From assembly GCF_000970325.1 (NCBI RefSeq), contig NZ_CP009518.1:1798001-1862000 (forward strand): a stretch of 64,000 nucleotides of DNA. The letters run 5' to 3'. Position numbers and translations under genes: made by a program. Below, in pieces: positions 29,009-39,911 of the stretch. The number at the start of each line of letters is the position of its first letter. The first letter of the stretch is position 1. The notes under the pieces were generated by a model. The model saw only the letters and a list, made by a program, of their open reading frames with translations, was not told the origin of the DNA and made no database searches. This DNA comes from Methanococcoides methylutens MM1 (lineage in GTDB: Archaea; Halobacteriota; Methanosarcinia; Methanosarcinales; Methanosarcinaceae).

Positions 29009-29453
29009 CGAACTTCACCCCAATTTTAAAAAGGCGTTTTGTAGGCAGATCGATCAGAGGACAACCGGTCTCATCCTTAAGATCATTGATGATCTGCTCC
29101 AGCCTTTCTCTATTGGCAGCAGATACTGTGAACCATATATTATAATCTGCCTGGCGCAAATAATTGTGTGAAACTTCCTGATGCTGATTGATAAGTTCCG
29201 CGATCTCTTCGATCCTTGATTCAGGAGCTTTCAATGCAACAAGAGTGCTTATACCGCCGACCCTCTTCGTGTTGATAACCGGACCTATCCTGCGCACTGC
29301 ACCTTCCTCTTTCAGACGCTCCATGCGTTGCAGCAGTTCCACTTCAGAGATGCCCAGTTGGGCACTCAGTTTTTCAAAAGGATGAACATCAAGCGGAAAA
29401 TCCAGCTGGATCAGGTTAAGGATATCCTTGTCAATTTCATCAAGTTGTATCAT
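28998..29453 (-). CDS. ahbA: siroheme decarboxylase subunit AhbA (Lrp/AsnC-like)
   Basis: This is the partner of AhbB. The 151-residue protein has the same Lrp-like layout: [52 protein letters not shown] and a ligand-binding part with [15 protein letters not shown]. The conserved [12 protein letters not shown] and [10 protein letters not shown] segments are characteristic of siroheme decarboxylase. The ATG at 29453 is chosen over an upstream TTG at 29468. It lies downstream of ahbD with about 127 bases between, so it may have its own promoter. Confidence 0.92.
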   Translation of the reverse strand: MIQLDEIDKDILNLIQLDFPLDVHPFEKLSAQLGISEVELLQRMERLKEEGAVRRIGPVINTKRVGGISTLVALKAPESRIEEIAELINQHQEVSHNYLRQADYNIWFTVSAANRERLEQIINDLKDETGCPLIDLPTKRLFKIGVKFDVK

Positions 29454-29580
29454 ATGAATGAACACCAAATGTTTTTTAGGAGACTGTTAGCAGGCTCCCG
29501 GATGCCATGCAGACTTCATGCCATCATTAGATTATAATGTTTTCCTGCAAACACAAGCTTTTACCAGATAGTTGCACCAA

Positions 29581-30621
29581 TCATCTGGGCACATATATGC
29601 AGTAAGGCTCTTCGGCCATGTAGTCACCTGTAGCAGCATATGCACGGGCACGACATCCGCCACATACTCCTTTGTAGCTACATTTTCCACACTTGCCACC
29701 CAGGCTGTCAAAATCCCTCAGATCATTGAACAGTTTGGAATCTTCCCAGATCTCCTTGAAGCTCTGCTCTTTTATGTTTCCCGCAACTACAGGAAGATAC
29801 CCACATGGCTGGACATCGCCGGTGCTTGAAACAAAACAGAAGCTTGTACCTCCGAGACATCCGCGTGTCATTGCCTCATAACCATGGGTCTTTACAGAGA
29901 CCTCGATCCCTTCCTTTTTAGCACGCTGGCGCATTATCCTGAAATAATGCGGAGCACAGGTTGCTTTTAGCTGAATACTGACATTCTTCTGCTGGTCATA
30001 GAACCAGTTGAGAACGCGCTCATATTCCACCGGAGGAATTTCCTCTTTTTCGAGGTTCTTTCCCCTGCCAGTGGGTACCAACAGGAATATATGAAGAGCT
30101 TCTGCACCGATCTCGGTTGCCAGCTCAAGTATTGCAGGGATCTCACCAAGGTTCCTTTTTGTGATGGTGGTGTTGATCTGGAAACCGAGTCCACCTTTTT
30201 TGAGATGTTCGATCCCACGCATGGCACCCTCAAATGCACCGGGAACTCCGCGGAACTCATCATGGGTCTTTGCGGTAGAACCATCGATACTGATGCTTAC
30301 CCGCTGGACACCGGCATCCTTGAGCTTTTTCACAACGACCTCATCAAGAAGGGTGCCGTTTGTTGCAAGAGCAACACGTAAGCCTTTGTCGGTTGCATAT
30401 CTGGCAACCTCAAAAACGTCTTTCCGGGTGAGTGGTTCCCCACCAGTAATGATCAAGATAGGATTACCAATTTCAGCGATCTCGTCAACAAAATGCTTTG
30501 CTTCGTCCGTAGAGAGTTCACCCTCAGGTATCTCTGAGGTGGATGCTCCCCTGCAATGGACACAAGAAAGATTGCAACCCCATGTCAGTTCCCATGCGAT
30601 AAGTCTTGGAGGTTTTACCAT
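29581..30621 (-). CDS. ahbD: heme b synthase AhbD (radical SAM, SPASM)
   Basis: AhbD converts Fe-coproporphyrin III to heme b by oxidative decarboxylation of two propionates. The 346-residue protein starts PPRLIAWELTWGCNLSCVHC, giving the CxxxCxxC radical SAM cluster motif, then ITGGEPL, and a C-terminal auxiliary-cluster region CGKCSYKGVCGGCRARAYAATGD plus EPYC. The ATG at 30621 has AAGGAGA upstream; the longer frame to 30675 crosses a TATA-like sequence. The deacetylase AhbC, needed between AhbAB and AhbD, is not in this window. AhbC and AhbD are related; the cluster position and N-terminal PPRLIAWE favour AhbD. Confidence 0.88.
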   Translation of the reverse strand: MVKPPRLIAWELTWGCNLSCVHCRGASTSEIPEGELSTDEAKHFVDEIAEIGNPILIITGGEPLTRKDVFEVARYATDKGLRVALATNGTLLDEVVVKKLKDAGVQRVSISIDGSTAKTHDEFRGVPGAFEGAMRGIEHLKKGGLGFQINTTITKRNLGEIPAILELATEIGAEALHIFLLVPTGRGKNLEKEEIPPVEYERVLNWFYDQQKNVSIQLKATCAPHYFRIMRQRAKKEGIEVSVKTHGYEAMTRGCLGGTSFCFVSSTGDVQPCGYLPVVAGNIKEQSFKEIWEDSKLFNDLRDFDSLGGKCGKCSYKGVCGGCRARAYAATGDYMAEEPYCIYVPR

Positions 30622-30729
30622 ATCAGACAGTTCTCCTTTATGCCCTATATATAATGTAAGAATACAATAGAACATTCGTTCAATTTACTTAAATAGTATG
30701 GCAATATACTACACAGAACCCATATTAAA

Positions 30730-30748
30730 CCGTGTCGTCAAGACACGG
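30730..30748. repeat. inverted repeat upstream of the ccm genes
   Basis: CCGTGTC (30730-30736) pairs perfectly with GACACGG (30742-30748) around a 5-base loop. It lies in the 132-base divergent region between ahbD and the CcmD-like ORF, about 60 bases before the latter. It has no T-run and may be an operator or a 5' leader hairpin. Confidence 0.4.
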
Positions 30749-30807
30749 ATAATAACAAAGGAAATCAGATTTTTCCGGCAATTAAGATCGATGCAGGATG
30801 AACGGGC

Positions 30808-30936
30808 ATGGTATTTGGAATACAGGCATTTCAGGCAGCTTTTGCCATCACATGGATAGTAATATTATCGTACATTTGTTACCTGATCTATAACCGCTCT
30901 AAGATGATCTCCCTAATTCAGAAGCTTAAAAGATGA
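30808..30936 (+). CDS. small membrane protein, CcmD-like
   Basis: This 42-residue ORF encodes one hydrophobic segment (about residues 7-28, FQAAFAITWIVILSYICYLIYN) followed by a basic tail (SLIQKLKR). Size, topology and the position 12 bases before a ccmE resemble CcmD, the small heme-exporter subunit that releases holo-CcmE. GGATGAACGGGC precedes the ATG. CcmD sequences are poorly conserved, so the assignment rests on context. Confidence 0.5.
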   Translation: MVFGIQAFQAAFAITWIVILSYICYLIYNRSKMISLIQKLKR

Positions 30937-30948
30937 AGGTATTTGCAT

Positions 30949-31329
30949 ATGGATAAAAAACGAAAGACGATCCTGACGACAATTGCCATAATAGCAGTGG
31001 TTGCGATCGGATTCTGGGGCGTGGATGTCGAACAGGGATATTACATGGTATCCGACATCACTGCCAGCCCAAATGACCATCTGGGACAGAAGGTCAACAC
31101 CATGGGAGTTGTGAAGAATGGTAGCCTGAGCATTTCACCTGAGATAACCACCTTCACGCTGGTAGATGCAGAAGATGAGACCTACGAGATCGATGTAGAA
31201 TACTCTGCTGACCTCCCCGCAAACCTCGCAGAGGGAAAAAGCATCAGTTTGACCGGAACCATGGTCTCTGAAACCCTTATCGATGCAGAGCAGATAGTAA
31301 TGGGCTGTCCGTCAAAGTACTCTGAATGA
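30949..31329 (+). CDS. ccmE: cytochrome c maturation heme chaperone CcmE, CxxxY type
   Basis: The 126-residue protein has an N-terminal anchor (about residues 8-24), then an OB-fold beta domain (YYMVSDITASPNDHLGQKV, VKNGSL, FTLVDAEDETYEIDVEY, LTGTMVSETLIDAEQIVMGCPSKY). CcmE carries heme covalently on the outer face of the membrane. Bacterial CcmE uses His in HxxxY; here the site is C120-P-S-K-Y124, the CxxxY variant known from archaea and Desulfovibrio. Methanosarcinales make multiheme cytochrome c, which fits. It is 12 bases after the CcmD-like ORF and opposite the heme operon. CcmABC and CcmF are not in the window. Confidence 0.82.
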   Translation: MDKKRKTILTTIAIIAVVAIGFWGVDVEQGYYMVSDITASPNDHLGQKVNTMGVVKNGSLSISPEITTFTLVDAEDETYEIDVEYSADLPANLAEGKSISLTGTMVSETLIDAEQIVMGCPSKYSE

Positions 31330-31377
31330 ACTAAATATCAAAACAAGAACAATAATTCCATATTATGAGGGCATGTG

Positions 31378-32238
31378 ATGAACATCGAAGAATGGGAAGA
31401 GTACCAGCACATCAACGATGCAATGAACGATATGATCAACAGTATGGATGATTCATCCCAGATGAAATCAGTGGTTGGCCACATTTGCAGATCCGGCGGT
31501 AAAAGGGTCAGACCAATAATACTGATGCTTGCTTCCCGGATATGCGGAGGCAACTACGAAAAAAGCGTTAATGCCGCACTCGCCATCGAACTTATCCACT
31601 CGGCGTCCCTGATACATGATGACATCCTGGATGAGGGAGTTATAAGGAGAGGCGTGGAATCCGCCCATAAGAAATATGGTCCTGCAGCTGCAATGCTTGC
31701 AGGCGACTACATGATATCAAAGTCAATAGAACTTATCTCATCATATACTGCCCCTGTGGTAAGAGAGTTCGGGCGTGCAGGAATGGCCATGGCAGAAGGA
31801 GAGACCATTGACATAAAAAGCACGAACGGAACCTTTGAGGACAGTAACTATTTTGATTGTATTAATAAGAAAACAGCTTCCCTTTTCGCTGCAAGTGCGG
31901 CCATGGGAGCATACATCGCAGATGCAGATGAGGCCACAGCAGAAATGTTGAAAGACTATGGGGAAAAGCTGGGGATAGCATACCAGATAATCGATGACCT
32001 CCTGGAATACACAGAAACTTCCGGAGATAAAAGATCAGACCATGAGTCAGTCTCCATTCTGCAGATATACCAGAAGGACATGAGCCAGCAGGAATCCATA
32101 CAAAAAGCAACCGATGTCGCAATAGAATATGTGGATATGGCAAAAGATATCCTCGCAAAGTTCGGACCATCAGATGCAAAAGACAAACTTCTTAAGGTCA
32201 CCGACTACATAACCATCGAAATGATCCCAGAATATTAA
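31378..32238 (+). CDS. trans-polyprenyl diphosphate synthase
   Basis: The 286-residue all-trans prenyltransferase has GGKRVRPIILML, a first Asp-rich motif HDDILDEG (81-85) and a second motif DDLLE (206-210). The family usually has DDxxD in the second motif, so the last Asp is replaced by Glu. Five residues before the first motif is a small residue (Ala76), which in this family tends to allow longer chains. Geranylgeranyl or geranylfarnesyl diphosphate is plausible. The location beside heme and ccm genes makes a role in the methanophenazine prenyl tail attractive but unproven. The ATG at 31378 follows GAGGG; a GTG at 31375 is adjacent. Confidence 0.85.
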   Translation: MNIEEWEEYQHINDAMNDMINSMDDSSQMKSVVGHICRSGGKRVRPIILMLASRICGGNYEKSVNAALAIELIHSASLIHDDILDEGVIRRGVESAHKKYGPAAAMLAGDYMISKSIELISSYTAPVVREFGRAGMAMAEGETIDIKSTNGTFEDSNYFDCINKKTASLFAASAAMGAYIADADEATAEMLKDYGEKLGIAYQIIDDLLEYTETSGDKRSDHESVSILQIYQKDMSQQESIQKATDVAIEYVDMAKDILAKFGPSDAKDKLLKVTDYITIEMIPEY

Positions 32239-32261
32239 ATCATAGAAACCCAGGTGAAGAT

Positions 32262-33455
32262 ATGCGGGTATATGAAAAATCAGTAATCAAAGTAAATGCC
32301 AGTACAGAGAACGGCAAAGTGGTCCTGGATACAGAAGGTCCGCTTTCAGCGGTTGCAAGCCCTGTCATCAAGAGGATCAATAAGATCTTCCAGGAAGAAA
32401 AACCGATCCGGGCAGATGACGAGAACATAATTTTTTCCACATGGTCACCACCAATACCCAGCACTGCCTTCAACAGGCTTATTAGTGCACAGATCGGGGC
32501 CATCATGAAGAAAAGGATACCCGACCAATTCTCAATAGGAATTACTGATAAGTGTCCTTACAATTGCATTCACTGTGGGGCTGCAGGAATTGTTGCCGAT
32601 CCTGAAATGACAGTTGAAGAGATAAACAGGGCAGTTGAGGAAGCTATCGATCTTGGAGCATATTCGATACAGTTCGATGGTGGTGAGACAATGCTCAGAG
32701 GCGACATCGTGGACATGGTTGCAAATGTCGACAAGACGAGAGCTATAGCCACATGCTTTACATCAGGTTTCAGACTGACAAAGGAAAGGGCAACTGACCT
32801 TAAGAACGCCGGCCTTTTTGCAACACACATCAGCATTGACAGCCCGTTCGAAAGCGAGCATGACCGTGTACGTGGAAGAGAAGGTGCTTACCAGAATGCA
32901 ATGGACGGAATTAAGAACAGCCTTGATGCAGGTATGCTGACGGATATGTTCGTAGTCGTTTCTCCCGACAATATCGACGACCTGGAAGATTTCTATGGAC
33001 TTGCGGAAAGCCTGGGAATGCATGAGATGTCGATCTATGAGATCATTGCTGTTGGCAGATGGCTTGAACGTGAAGATGAAACGATCAGCCAGAAGGATGT
33101 CGATAGGCTTGAGAAGTTCCAGAAGGAAAAGAACAGGACCGTTGACGGGCCAAGGGTCACCGCATTCCCATATTTCATGGGGCCTGACCAGTTTGGATGT
33201 TTTGCCGGAAGGAGATGGATACATGTATCATCCGGTGGCGACGTCATGCCATGTGCATACACACCACTTGCTTTCGGAAATATAAGAGAGGATAGTCTTG
33301 AGGATATCTGGAAGCGCATGGGCAAGCACAGCGCATACAAAGGCTCTGCAGAATATTGTATGATGCGCAACCCGGAATTCAGGAAGAAATACATACACAC
33401 GATACCAAAGGATGCAATCGTGCCTCTGAGAATCGATCTGCAGGAAAAGAATTGA
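32262..33455 (+). CDS. radical SAM protein with SPASM-like C-terminus, unassigned
   Basis: The 397-residue protein has about 90 N-terminal residues with no recognised motif, then TDKCPYNCIHCGAAG (C98, C102, C105 of the radical SAM cluster) and QFDGGETMLRGD. Late Cys residues in FGCFAGRR, VMPCAYTPLAFGNIREDSLEDIW and EYCMMRNP suggest auxiliary Fe-S ligands. It does not look like AhbC. It is 23 bases after the polyprenyl synthase and ends in a strong terminator, so it is the last gene of the ccm-prenyl operon. The substrate is unknown. Confidence 0.85.
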   Translation: MRVYEKSVIKVNASTENGKVVLDTEGPLSAVASPVIKRINKIFQEEKPIRADDENIIFSTWSPPIPSTAFNRLISAQIGAIMKKRIPDQFSIGITDKCPYNCIHCGAAGIVADPEMTVEEINRAVEEAIDLGAYSIQFDGGETMLRGDIVDMVANVDKTRAIATCFTSGFRLTKERATDLKNAGLFATHISIDSPFESEHDRVRGREGAYQNAMDGIKNSLDAGMLTDMFVVVSPDNIDDLEDFYGLAESLGMHEMSIYEIIAVGRWLEREDETISQKDVDRLEKFQKEKNRTVDGPRVTAFPYFMGPDQFGCFAGRRWIHVSSGGDVMPCAYTPLAFGNIREDSLEDIWKRMGKHSAYKGSAEYCMMRNPEFRKKYIHTIPKDAIVPLRIDLQEKN

Positions 33456-33496
33456 TCATTATATATTATCCACAGCGGTTAAGACTAACCTTTAAA

Positions 33497-33548
33497 AGTT
33501 CTGACATGCAAACAGCAATGAACAAAGCTGTCAGAACTCGAGTTTTTT
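33497..33548 (+). terminator. intrinsic terminator before the ATP synthase operon
   Basis: A perfect 10-bp stem (AGTTCTGACA, 33497-33506, with 33529-33538) encloses a 22-base loop and is followed within five bases by six T (33543-33548). It ends the operon containing the radical SAM gene and insulates the ATP synthase operon. Confidence 0.7.
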
Positions 33549-33588
33549 AAATACTTTTCGTATATCAATCATGATAAATTATGAACAT

Positions 33589-33610
33589 TTCCGCAATCAG
33601 AAAGGCGGAA
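33589..33610. repeat. inverted repeat just upstream of the ATP synthase promoter
   Basis: TTCCGC (33589-33594) and GCGGAA (33605-33610) form a perfect 6-bp palindrome with 10 bases between, ending about 9 bases before the TATA-like element. The spacing suits an activator or factor B-adjacent site, but no regulator is identified. Confidence 0.3.
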
Positions 33611-33618
33611 CCGAATAA

Positions 33619-33627
33619 CTTATATGC
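33619..33627 (+). promoter_or_regulatory. probable promoter (TATA box) of the ATP synthase operon
   Basis: CTTATATGC lies about 70 bases before the ahaH ATG at 33695 in a 239-base gap. Transcription starting about 25 bases downstream would give a leader of roughly 45 bases. Confidence 0.5.
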
Positions 33628-33694
33628 ATGTTTGCTATAGGGGTGGGTAAATCACGCGCTAAGTAAACAGTTTATCAACATATTGAGGATTTAT

Positions 33695-34013
33695 ATGGCC
33701 AAAGACAAAATATTATCCGAAATAAAGGAAGCAGAACAAAGTGCGGCCAAAATGGTGGAGGAAGGGCTTAAAGGTAAGAACGAGCGCATTATGAATGCTC
33801 GTGCTGAAGCCAGAGAGATCATCAAGGAGGCAGAATCTGATGCGACAAAATCCGCACAGAATGCACTTAGATCTGCTGAAGAAACAATAAAACAAGATTC
33901 TGACAAAATTATCAGCAACGGTAACAATGAGGCTTCATCCATCGGCAAGAGTGCTGAAGCTAACATTGACAAGGCCGTTGAGAACTTAATCAGCGAGTTT
34001 GAGAGGGCAATTC

Positions 34014-34021
<8 letters not shown>
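33695..34021 (+). CDS. ahaH: A-type ATP synthase subunit H
   Basis: The 108-residue protein is almost entirely coiled coil (AEAREIIKEAESDATKSAQN and similar heptads). Subunit H pairs with subunit E in the peripheral stalk. It is the first gene of the aha operon, the usual place in Methanosarcinales. The ATG at 33695 begins MAKDKIL; the four upstream in-frame codons from 33683 lack support. Confidence 0.92.
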
Positions 34022-36198
<2,177 letters not shown>

Positions 36199-36247
36199 GT
36201 TAATTTGAGAGCATTTTTGCTCTTAAATTCTTTGAAGGTGTCAGAGC

Positions 36248-36799
36248 ATGGGACTCGAAACAGTTATTAAAGATATCATGGATGCCGCACAGGCAGAAGT
36301 TACCATGATCAATGCAGATGCTGATGCAGAAGTATCTCAGATACTTGATGAAGCAAGGCAGAATGCAAAGAGCATCATGGGCGACCGTCTGGCAAAAGCA
36401 GAAGATGATATCGCAAGATTACGCCAGCAAGAGACATCCAGCGCAAACCTGGAAGTCAAACGTGCAATGCTTAATGCCCGCAAAGAAGTCCTTGACAAAG
36501 TATACAGCAATGCAGAGGAGTCTATAGTATCACTTCCTGAAGCAAAGCAGGAAGAGCTGTTAAAGGCTATCATCGAAAAGAATGAGGCCAATGGTAGCAA
36601 GATATACTCAAACAAAGACTCTGAAGAACTTGTCAGAAAGTTGTCCTCACTTGAATATGCCGGCAATATCGACTGTATTGGCGGAGTTGTCATTGAGAAC
36701 AACGATGGAACAGTTCGTCTGGATTATACATACGACATAATCCTGAAGAACGTTAATGAGCAATCATTGAAACAGACATCTGATATCTTGTTCGGGTGA
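36248..36799 (+). CDS. ahaE: A-type ATP synthase subunit E
   Basis: The 183-residue peripheral stalk subunit has an N-terminal Ala/Asp/Glu-rich helix (to about residue 90) and a globular C-terminal domain with the typical IGGVVIENNDGTVRLDYTYD segment. It pairs with subunit H. A GGTG site lies before the ATG. Confidence 0.94.
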   Translation: MGLETVIKDIMDAAQAEVTMINADADAEVSQILDEARQNAKSIMGDRLAKAEDDIARLRQQETSSANLEVKRAMLNARKEVLDKVYSNAEESIVSLPEAKQEELLKAIIEKNEANGSKIYSNKDSEELVRKLSSLEYAGNIDCIGGVVIENNDGTVRLDYTYDIILKNVNEQSLKQTSDILFG

Positions 36800-36806
36800 T
36801 TTTTAA

Positions 36807-37883
36807 ATGCGGCTTTTGCAAAAATTCAGAGGAAAAAGTAGTCCGAAACAGGGCGGAAGTGGTGGCTCTAACTACGCTTACGTGACTGCACGTGTTCGGG
36901 CAATGAAGAGCAATCTTCTTCCAAAGGAAACATATCCCCGACTTATGAACATGGGTATCGACGAGATCACCCGTTTCATTGAAGAGTCACAGTACAAACA
37001 AGATGTCGATGAACTGGCAAGAGTATACGATGGCGTGGACTTGTTCGAGCACGCATTGAACAGGAACCTTGCAGTCACATTTACAAAGCTTATCAGTATC
37101 TCAGAAGGGGAACTTAACTTCCTGATCTCTGAATATCTTAAGAAATATGATATATGGAGCATCAAGACAATCCTGCGTGGAAAGTACTGTGGTGCATCAG
37201 TAGAGGAGATCAACGATAGCATTGTTTCCGCCGGACAACTGTCTTATTCATTTTTGTCAAGCCTTGCAGAAAAAGAATCCTATGAAAGCGTCATCGATGC
37301 TCTCAGTGGAACCGATTATTACCCGACCTTGAAAGGTTATGATGGTACAAACCTCTCTGCTATTGAAAACCAGCTTGACAAGATGTACTATGACGGCTTG
37401 TTCTATGCATTAGGAAATCCAAAATCAAAGGATAGTAAGCTGTTTGCAAAGCTTATCCGCACTGAGATCGACAGCAAGAACCTGAGCACTCTTTTCAGGT
37501 TAAAGAATGCCGGTGTCGAAGAGGATGAGATTGCAGAACTTATACTTGATGGCGGTCTTCATATAAGCAAGAAAGAGATCGAAAGGCTATTGCCACTTCC
37601 ATTTAGTGATTTTGTACAGTCACTTGAGAAGTATCCTTGTTGGGAGGACATTTCCGACATTGCGAAACCTGAAATGGAATCATTGGTGGAGCTGGAAACC
37701 CAACTCACAAAGTACAACATCAAGTCAGCTACAAGCTTTTCACACATGTATCCACTTTCTATTGTTCCAATCATGGATTATATTCTGAACAAAAAGAACG
37801 AGGTTAACAACTTGCGTATTATTATGCGTGGAAAGGCAGCGGACCTTGATGAAGAAATTATCAGGAACCAGTTGGTGATCTAA
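36807..37883 (+). CDS. ahaC: A-type ATP synthase subunit C
   Basis: The 358-residue V/A-type subunit C (d-like) couples the central rotor to the c-ring. The N-terminus [21 protein letters not shown] and the C-terminal [23 protein letters not shown] are typical. GGGTGA seven bases before the ATG supports the start; the ahaF ATG overlaps its stop. Confidence 0.94.
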   Translation: MRLLQKFRGKSSPKQGGSGGSNYAYVTARVRAMKSNLLPKETYPRLMNMGIDEITRFIEESQYKQDVDELARVYDGVDLFEHALNRNLAVTFTKLISISEGELNFLISEYLKKYDIWSIKTILRGKYCGASVEEINDSIVSAGQLSYSFLSSLAEKESYESVIDALSGTDYYPTLKGYDGTNLSAIENQLDKMYYDGLFYALGNPKSKDSKLFAKLIRTEIDSKNLSTLFRLKNAGVEEDEIAELILDGGLHISKKEIERLLPLPFSDFVQSLEKYPCWEDISDIAKPEMESLVELETQLTKYNIKSATSFSHMYPLSIVPIMDYILNKKNEVNNLRIIMRGKAADLDEEIIRNQLVI

Positions 37884-38182
37884 TGGAATTAGCAGTAGTA
37901 GGTAACAGCGAGTTTGTTACAGGATTCAGACTGGCTGGTGTCAAGAAGATATACGAAGCCAATGATGATGAACTGGAATCCGTGGTCACAAAGGTCCTTG
38001 AGGATTCTGATGTCGGTATATTTGTCATGCATGGCGATGACGTTAACAAACTACCGGAAATTTTGAGAGACACGCTAAGTGAGTCTGTTGAGCCAACAGT
38101 CGTTACTCTCGGAGGAACTGGTGAAAGCTCAAATTTAAGGGAAAAGATAAAACAATCGGTAGGTGTAGATCTGTGGAAGTAA
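37883..38182 (+). CDS. ahaF: A-type ATP synthase subunit F
   Basis: The 99-residue Rossmann-like small rotor subunit begins [19 protein letters not shown] and shows [10 protein letters not shown], as in V/A-type subunit F. It binds subunit D in the central shaft. It overlaps ahaC by one base and ahaA by 10 bases. Confidence 0.95.
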   Translation: MELAVVGNSEFVTGFRLAGVKKIYEANDDELESVVTKVLEDSDVGIFVMHGDDVNKLPEILRDTLSESVEPTVVTLGGTGESSNLREKIKQSVGVDLWK

Positions 38183-39909
38183 ATGGTGAAATTTATCGCG
38201 TGGCAGGACCGGTCGTCACAATTATAGGTATTAAACCGAAAATGTACGACGTGGTCAAAGTAGGTCACGAAGGACTGATGGGTGAAGTCATCAGGATCGA
38301 AGGCGAAAAAGCCACTGTTCAGGTATATGAGGATACATCCGGTATCAGGCCGGGAGAACCTGTAGTGAACACTGGTATGCCTTTATCCGTGGAGCTTGGA
38401 CCCGGATTATTAGAAAGTATTTATGATGGTATTCAGAGACCTCTCCAGGTGTTGCAGGAAAAGATGGGCAACTTCATTGAGAGAGGAGTAACTGCAAACG
38501 GACTTAACCGTGACAGAAAATGGGAATTCACACCAACAGTAAGCAAAGGCGATGCTGTAGAAGGTGGAAGTGTTCTCGGTGTTGTTCAGGAAACAGCAAA
38601 CATCGAACACAAGATCATGGTCCCACCAACAGTGTCAGGTACAGTCGAAGAGATCAAAAGCGGAAGCTTCACGGTCGACGAAACTGTATGTGTACTCGCT
38701 GATGGAACCGAGCTTCCAATGATGCAGAAGTGGCCAGTACGAGGACCACGTCCTGTAGCTAAGAAGCTCATGCCAACCAAGCCACTGATCACAGGTCAGA
38801 GGATCCTTGACGGTATGTTCCCTGTCGCAAAAGGCGGTACCGCTGCAATTCCAGGTCCATTCGGATCAGGAAAGACAGTTACACAACAGCAACTCGCAAA
38901 ATGGAGTGACACAGATATTGTGGTCTACATTGGTTGTGGAGAGCGCGGTAATGAGATGGCTGAGGTACTTAACGAGTTCCCTGAACTCGAAGATCCAAAG
39001 ACCGGACGTCCACTCATGGAGAGGACAGTTCTTATCGCAAACACATCCAACATGCCTGTAGCTGCTCGTGAAGCATCTGTTTACACTGGAATCACAATTG
39101 CAGAATATTACAGAGACATGGGATACGACGTATCACTCATGGCAGACTCAAGCTCAAGATGGGCAGAAGCAATGAGAGAGATCTCATCAAGGCTCGAAGA
39201 AATGCCTGGAGAAGAAGGTTATCCAGCATACCTTTCAGCAAGGCTTTCAGAGTTCTATGAGCGTGCAGGTTCCGTGAACTCACTTGCAGGACTTGACGGT
39301 TCAATTACAGTTATTGGTGCAGTATCACCACCTGGTGGTGACTTCTCCGAGCCTGTCACACAGAACACACTTCGTATCGTTAAAGTGTTCTGGGCTCTTG
39401 ATGCAAAGCTCTCACAGAGGAGACACTTCCCATCCATTAACTGGCTGACAAGTTACAGTCTGTATACCCAGGGTCTTGCAGACTGGTTCTCCGAGAACGT
39501 TGCAGCTGACTGGACTGACCTCAGGGACAACGCAATGGACCTTTTGCAGCAGGAATCCGAACTTCAGGAGATCGTGCAGCTCGTCGGTTCAGATGCACTT
39601 CCGGAAGACCAGCAGCTTACACTTGAGATCGCACGTATGGTAAGGGAATACTTCCTCCAGCAGAATGCGTTCCACCCTGTTGACACATACTGTCCATTTG
39701 ACAAGCAGTACAAGCTTCTCAAATCTATCACAAAGTATGGTGAAATGGCAACAGCTGCACTTGACTCAGGAATTCCAATGAACAAGATCATCTCAATCGA
39801 ATCAAAGGATGAACTTGCAAAGGTCAAGTTCGAAGAAGATTTCGACGGAGAACTTGAAAAAGTCATGGCAAAGATGGATGAAGAATTTGCTCAGCTCGGA
39901 GGCAACTGA
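38173..39909 (+). CDS. ahaA: A-type ATP synthase catalytic subunit A
   Basis: The catalytic subunit is 578 residues long. The P-loop is GPFGSGKTV (about 233-241), with the catalytic Glu area GCGERGNEM and the [30 protein letters not shown] block. An extra 'non-homologous' domain of about 90 residues near the N-terminus distinguishes it from subunit B. It starts with GTG at 38173 inside the end of ahaF. No intein is present. Confidence 0.98.
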   Translation: MEVNGEIYRVAGPVVTIIGIKPKMYDVVKVGHEGLMGEVIRIEGEKATVQVYEDTSGIRPGEPVVNTGMPLSVELGPGLLESIYDGIQRPLQVLQEKMGNFIERGVTANGLNRDRKWEFTPTVSKGDAVEGGSVLGVVQETANIEHKIMVPPTVSGTVEEIKSGSFTVDETVCVLADGTELPMMQKWPVRGPRPVAKKLMPTKPLITGQRILDGMFPVAKGGTAAIPGPFGSGKTVTQQQLAKWSDTDIVVYIGCGERGNEMAEVLNEFPELEDPKTGRPLMERTVLIANTSNMPVAAREASVYTGITIAEYYRDMGYDVSLMADSSSRWAEAMREISSRLEEMPGEEGYPAYLSARLSEFYERAGSVNSLAGLDGSITVIGAVSPPGGDFSEPVTQNTLRIVKVFWALDAKLSQRRHFPSINWLTSYSLYTQGLADWFSENVAADWTDLRDNAMDLLQQESELQEIVQLVGSDALPEDQQLTLEIARMVREYFLQQNAFHPVDTYCPFDKQYKLLKSITKYGEMATAALDSGIPMNKIISIESKDELAKVKFEEDFDGELEKVMAKMDEEFAQLGGN

Positions 39910-39911
39910 AC

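Noticed and set aside
28505..29453. AhbA and AhbB as Lrp/AsnC transcription regulators
   Set aside because: Both carry the ligand-binding signatures of siroheme decarboxylase and lie in the heme gene cluster.
30698..30859. 53-codon ORF starting at 30698
   Set aside because: It overlaps the CcmD-like ORF in another frame, contains the inverted repeat, has no Shine-Dalgarno and no recognisable features.
32262..33455. Assignment of this radical SAM protein as AhbC
   Set aside because: AhbC would be expected to resemble AhbD with an early CxxxCxxC; this protein has about 90 extra N-terminal residues and different conserved blocks.
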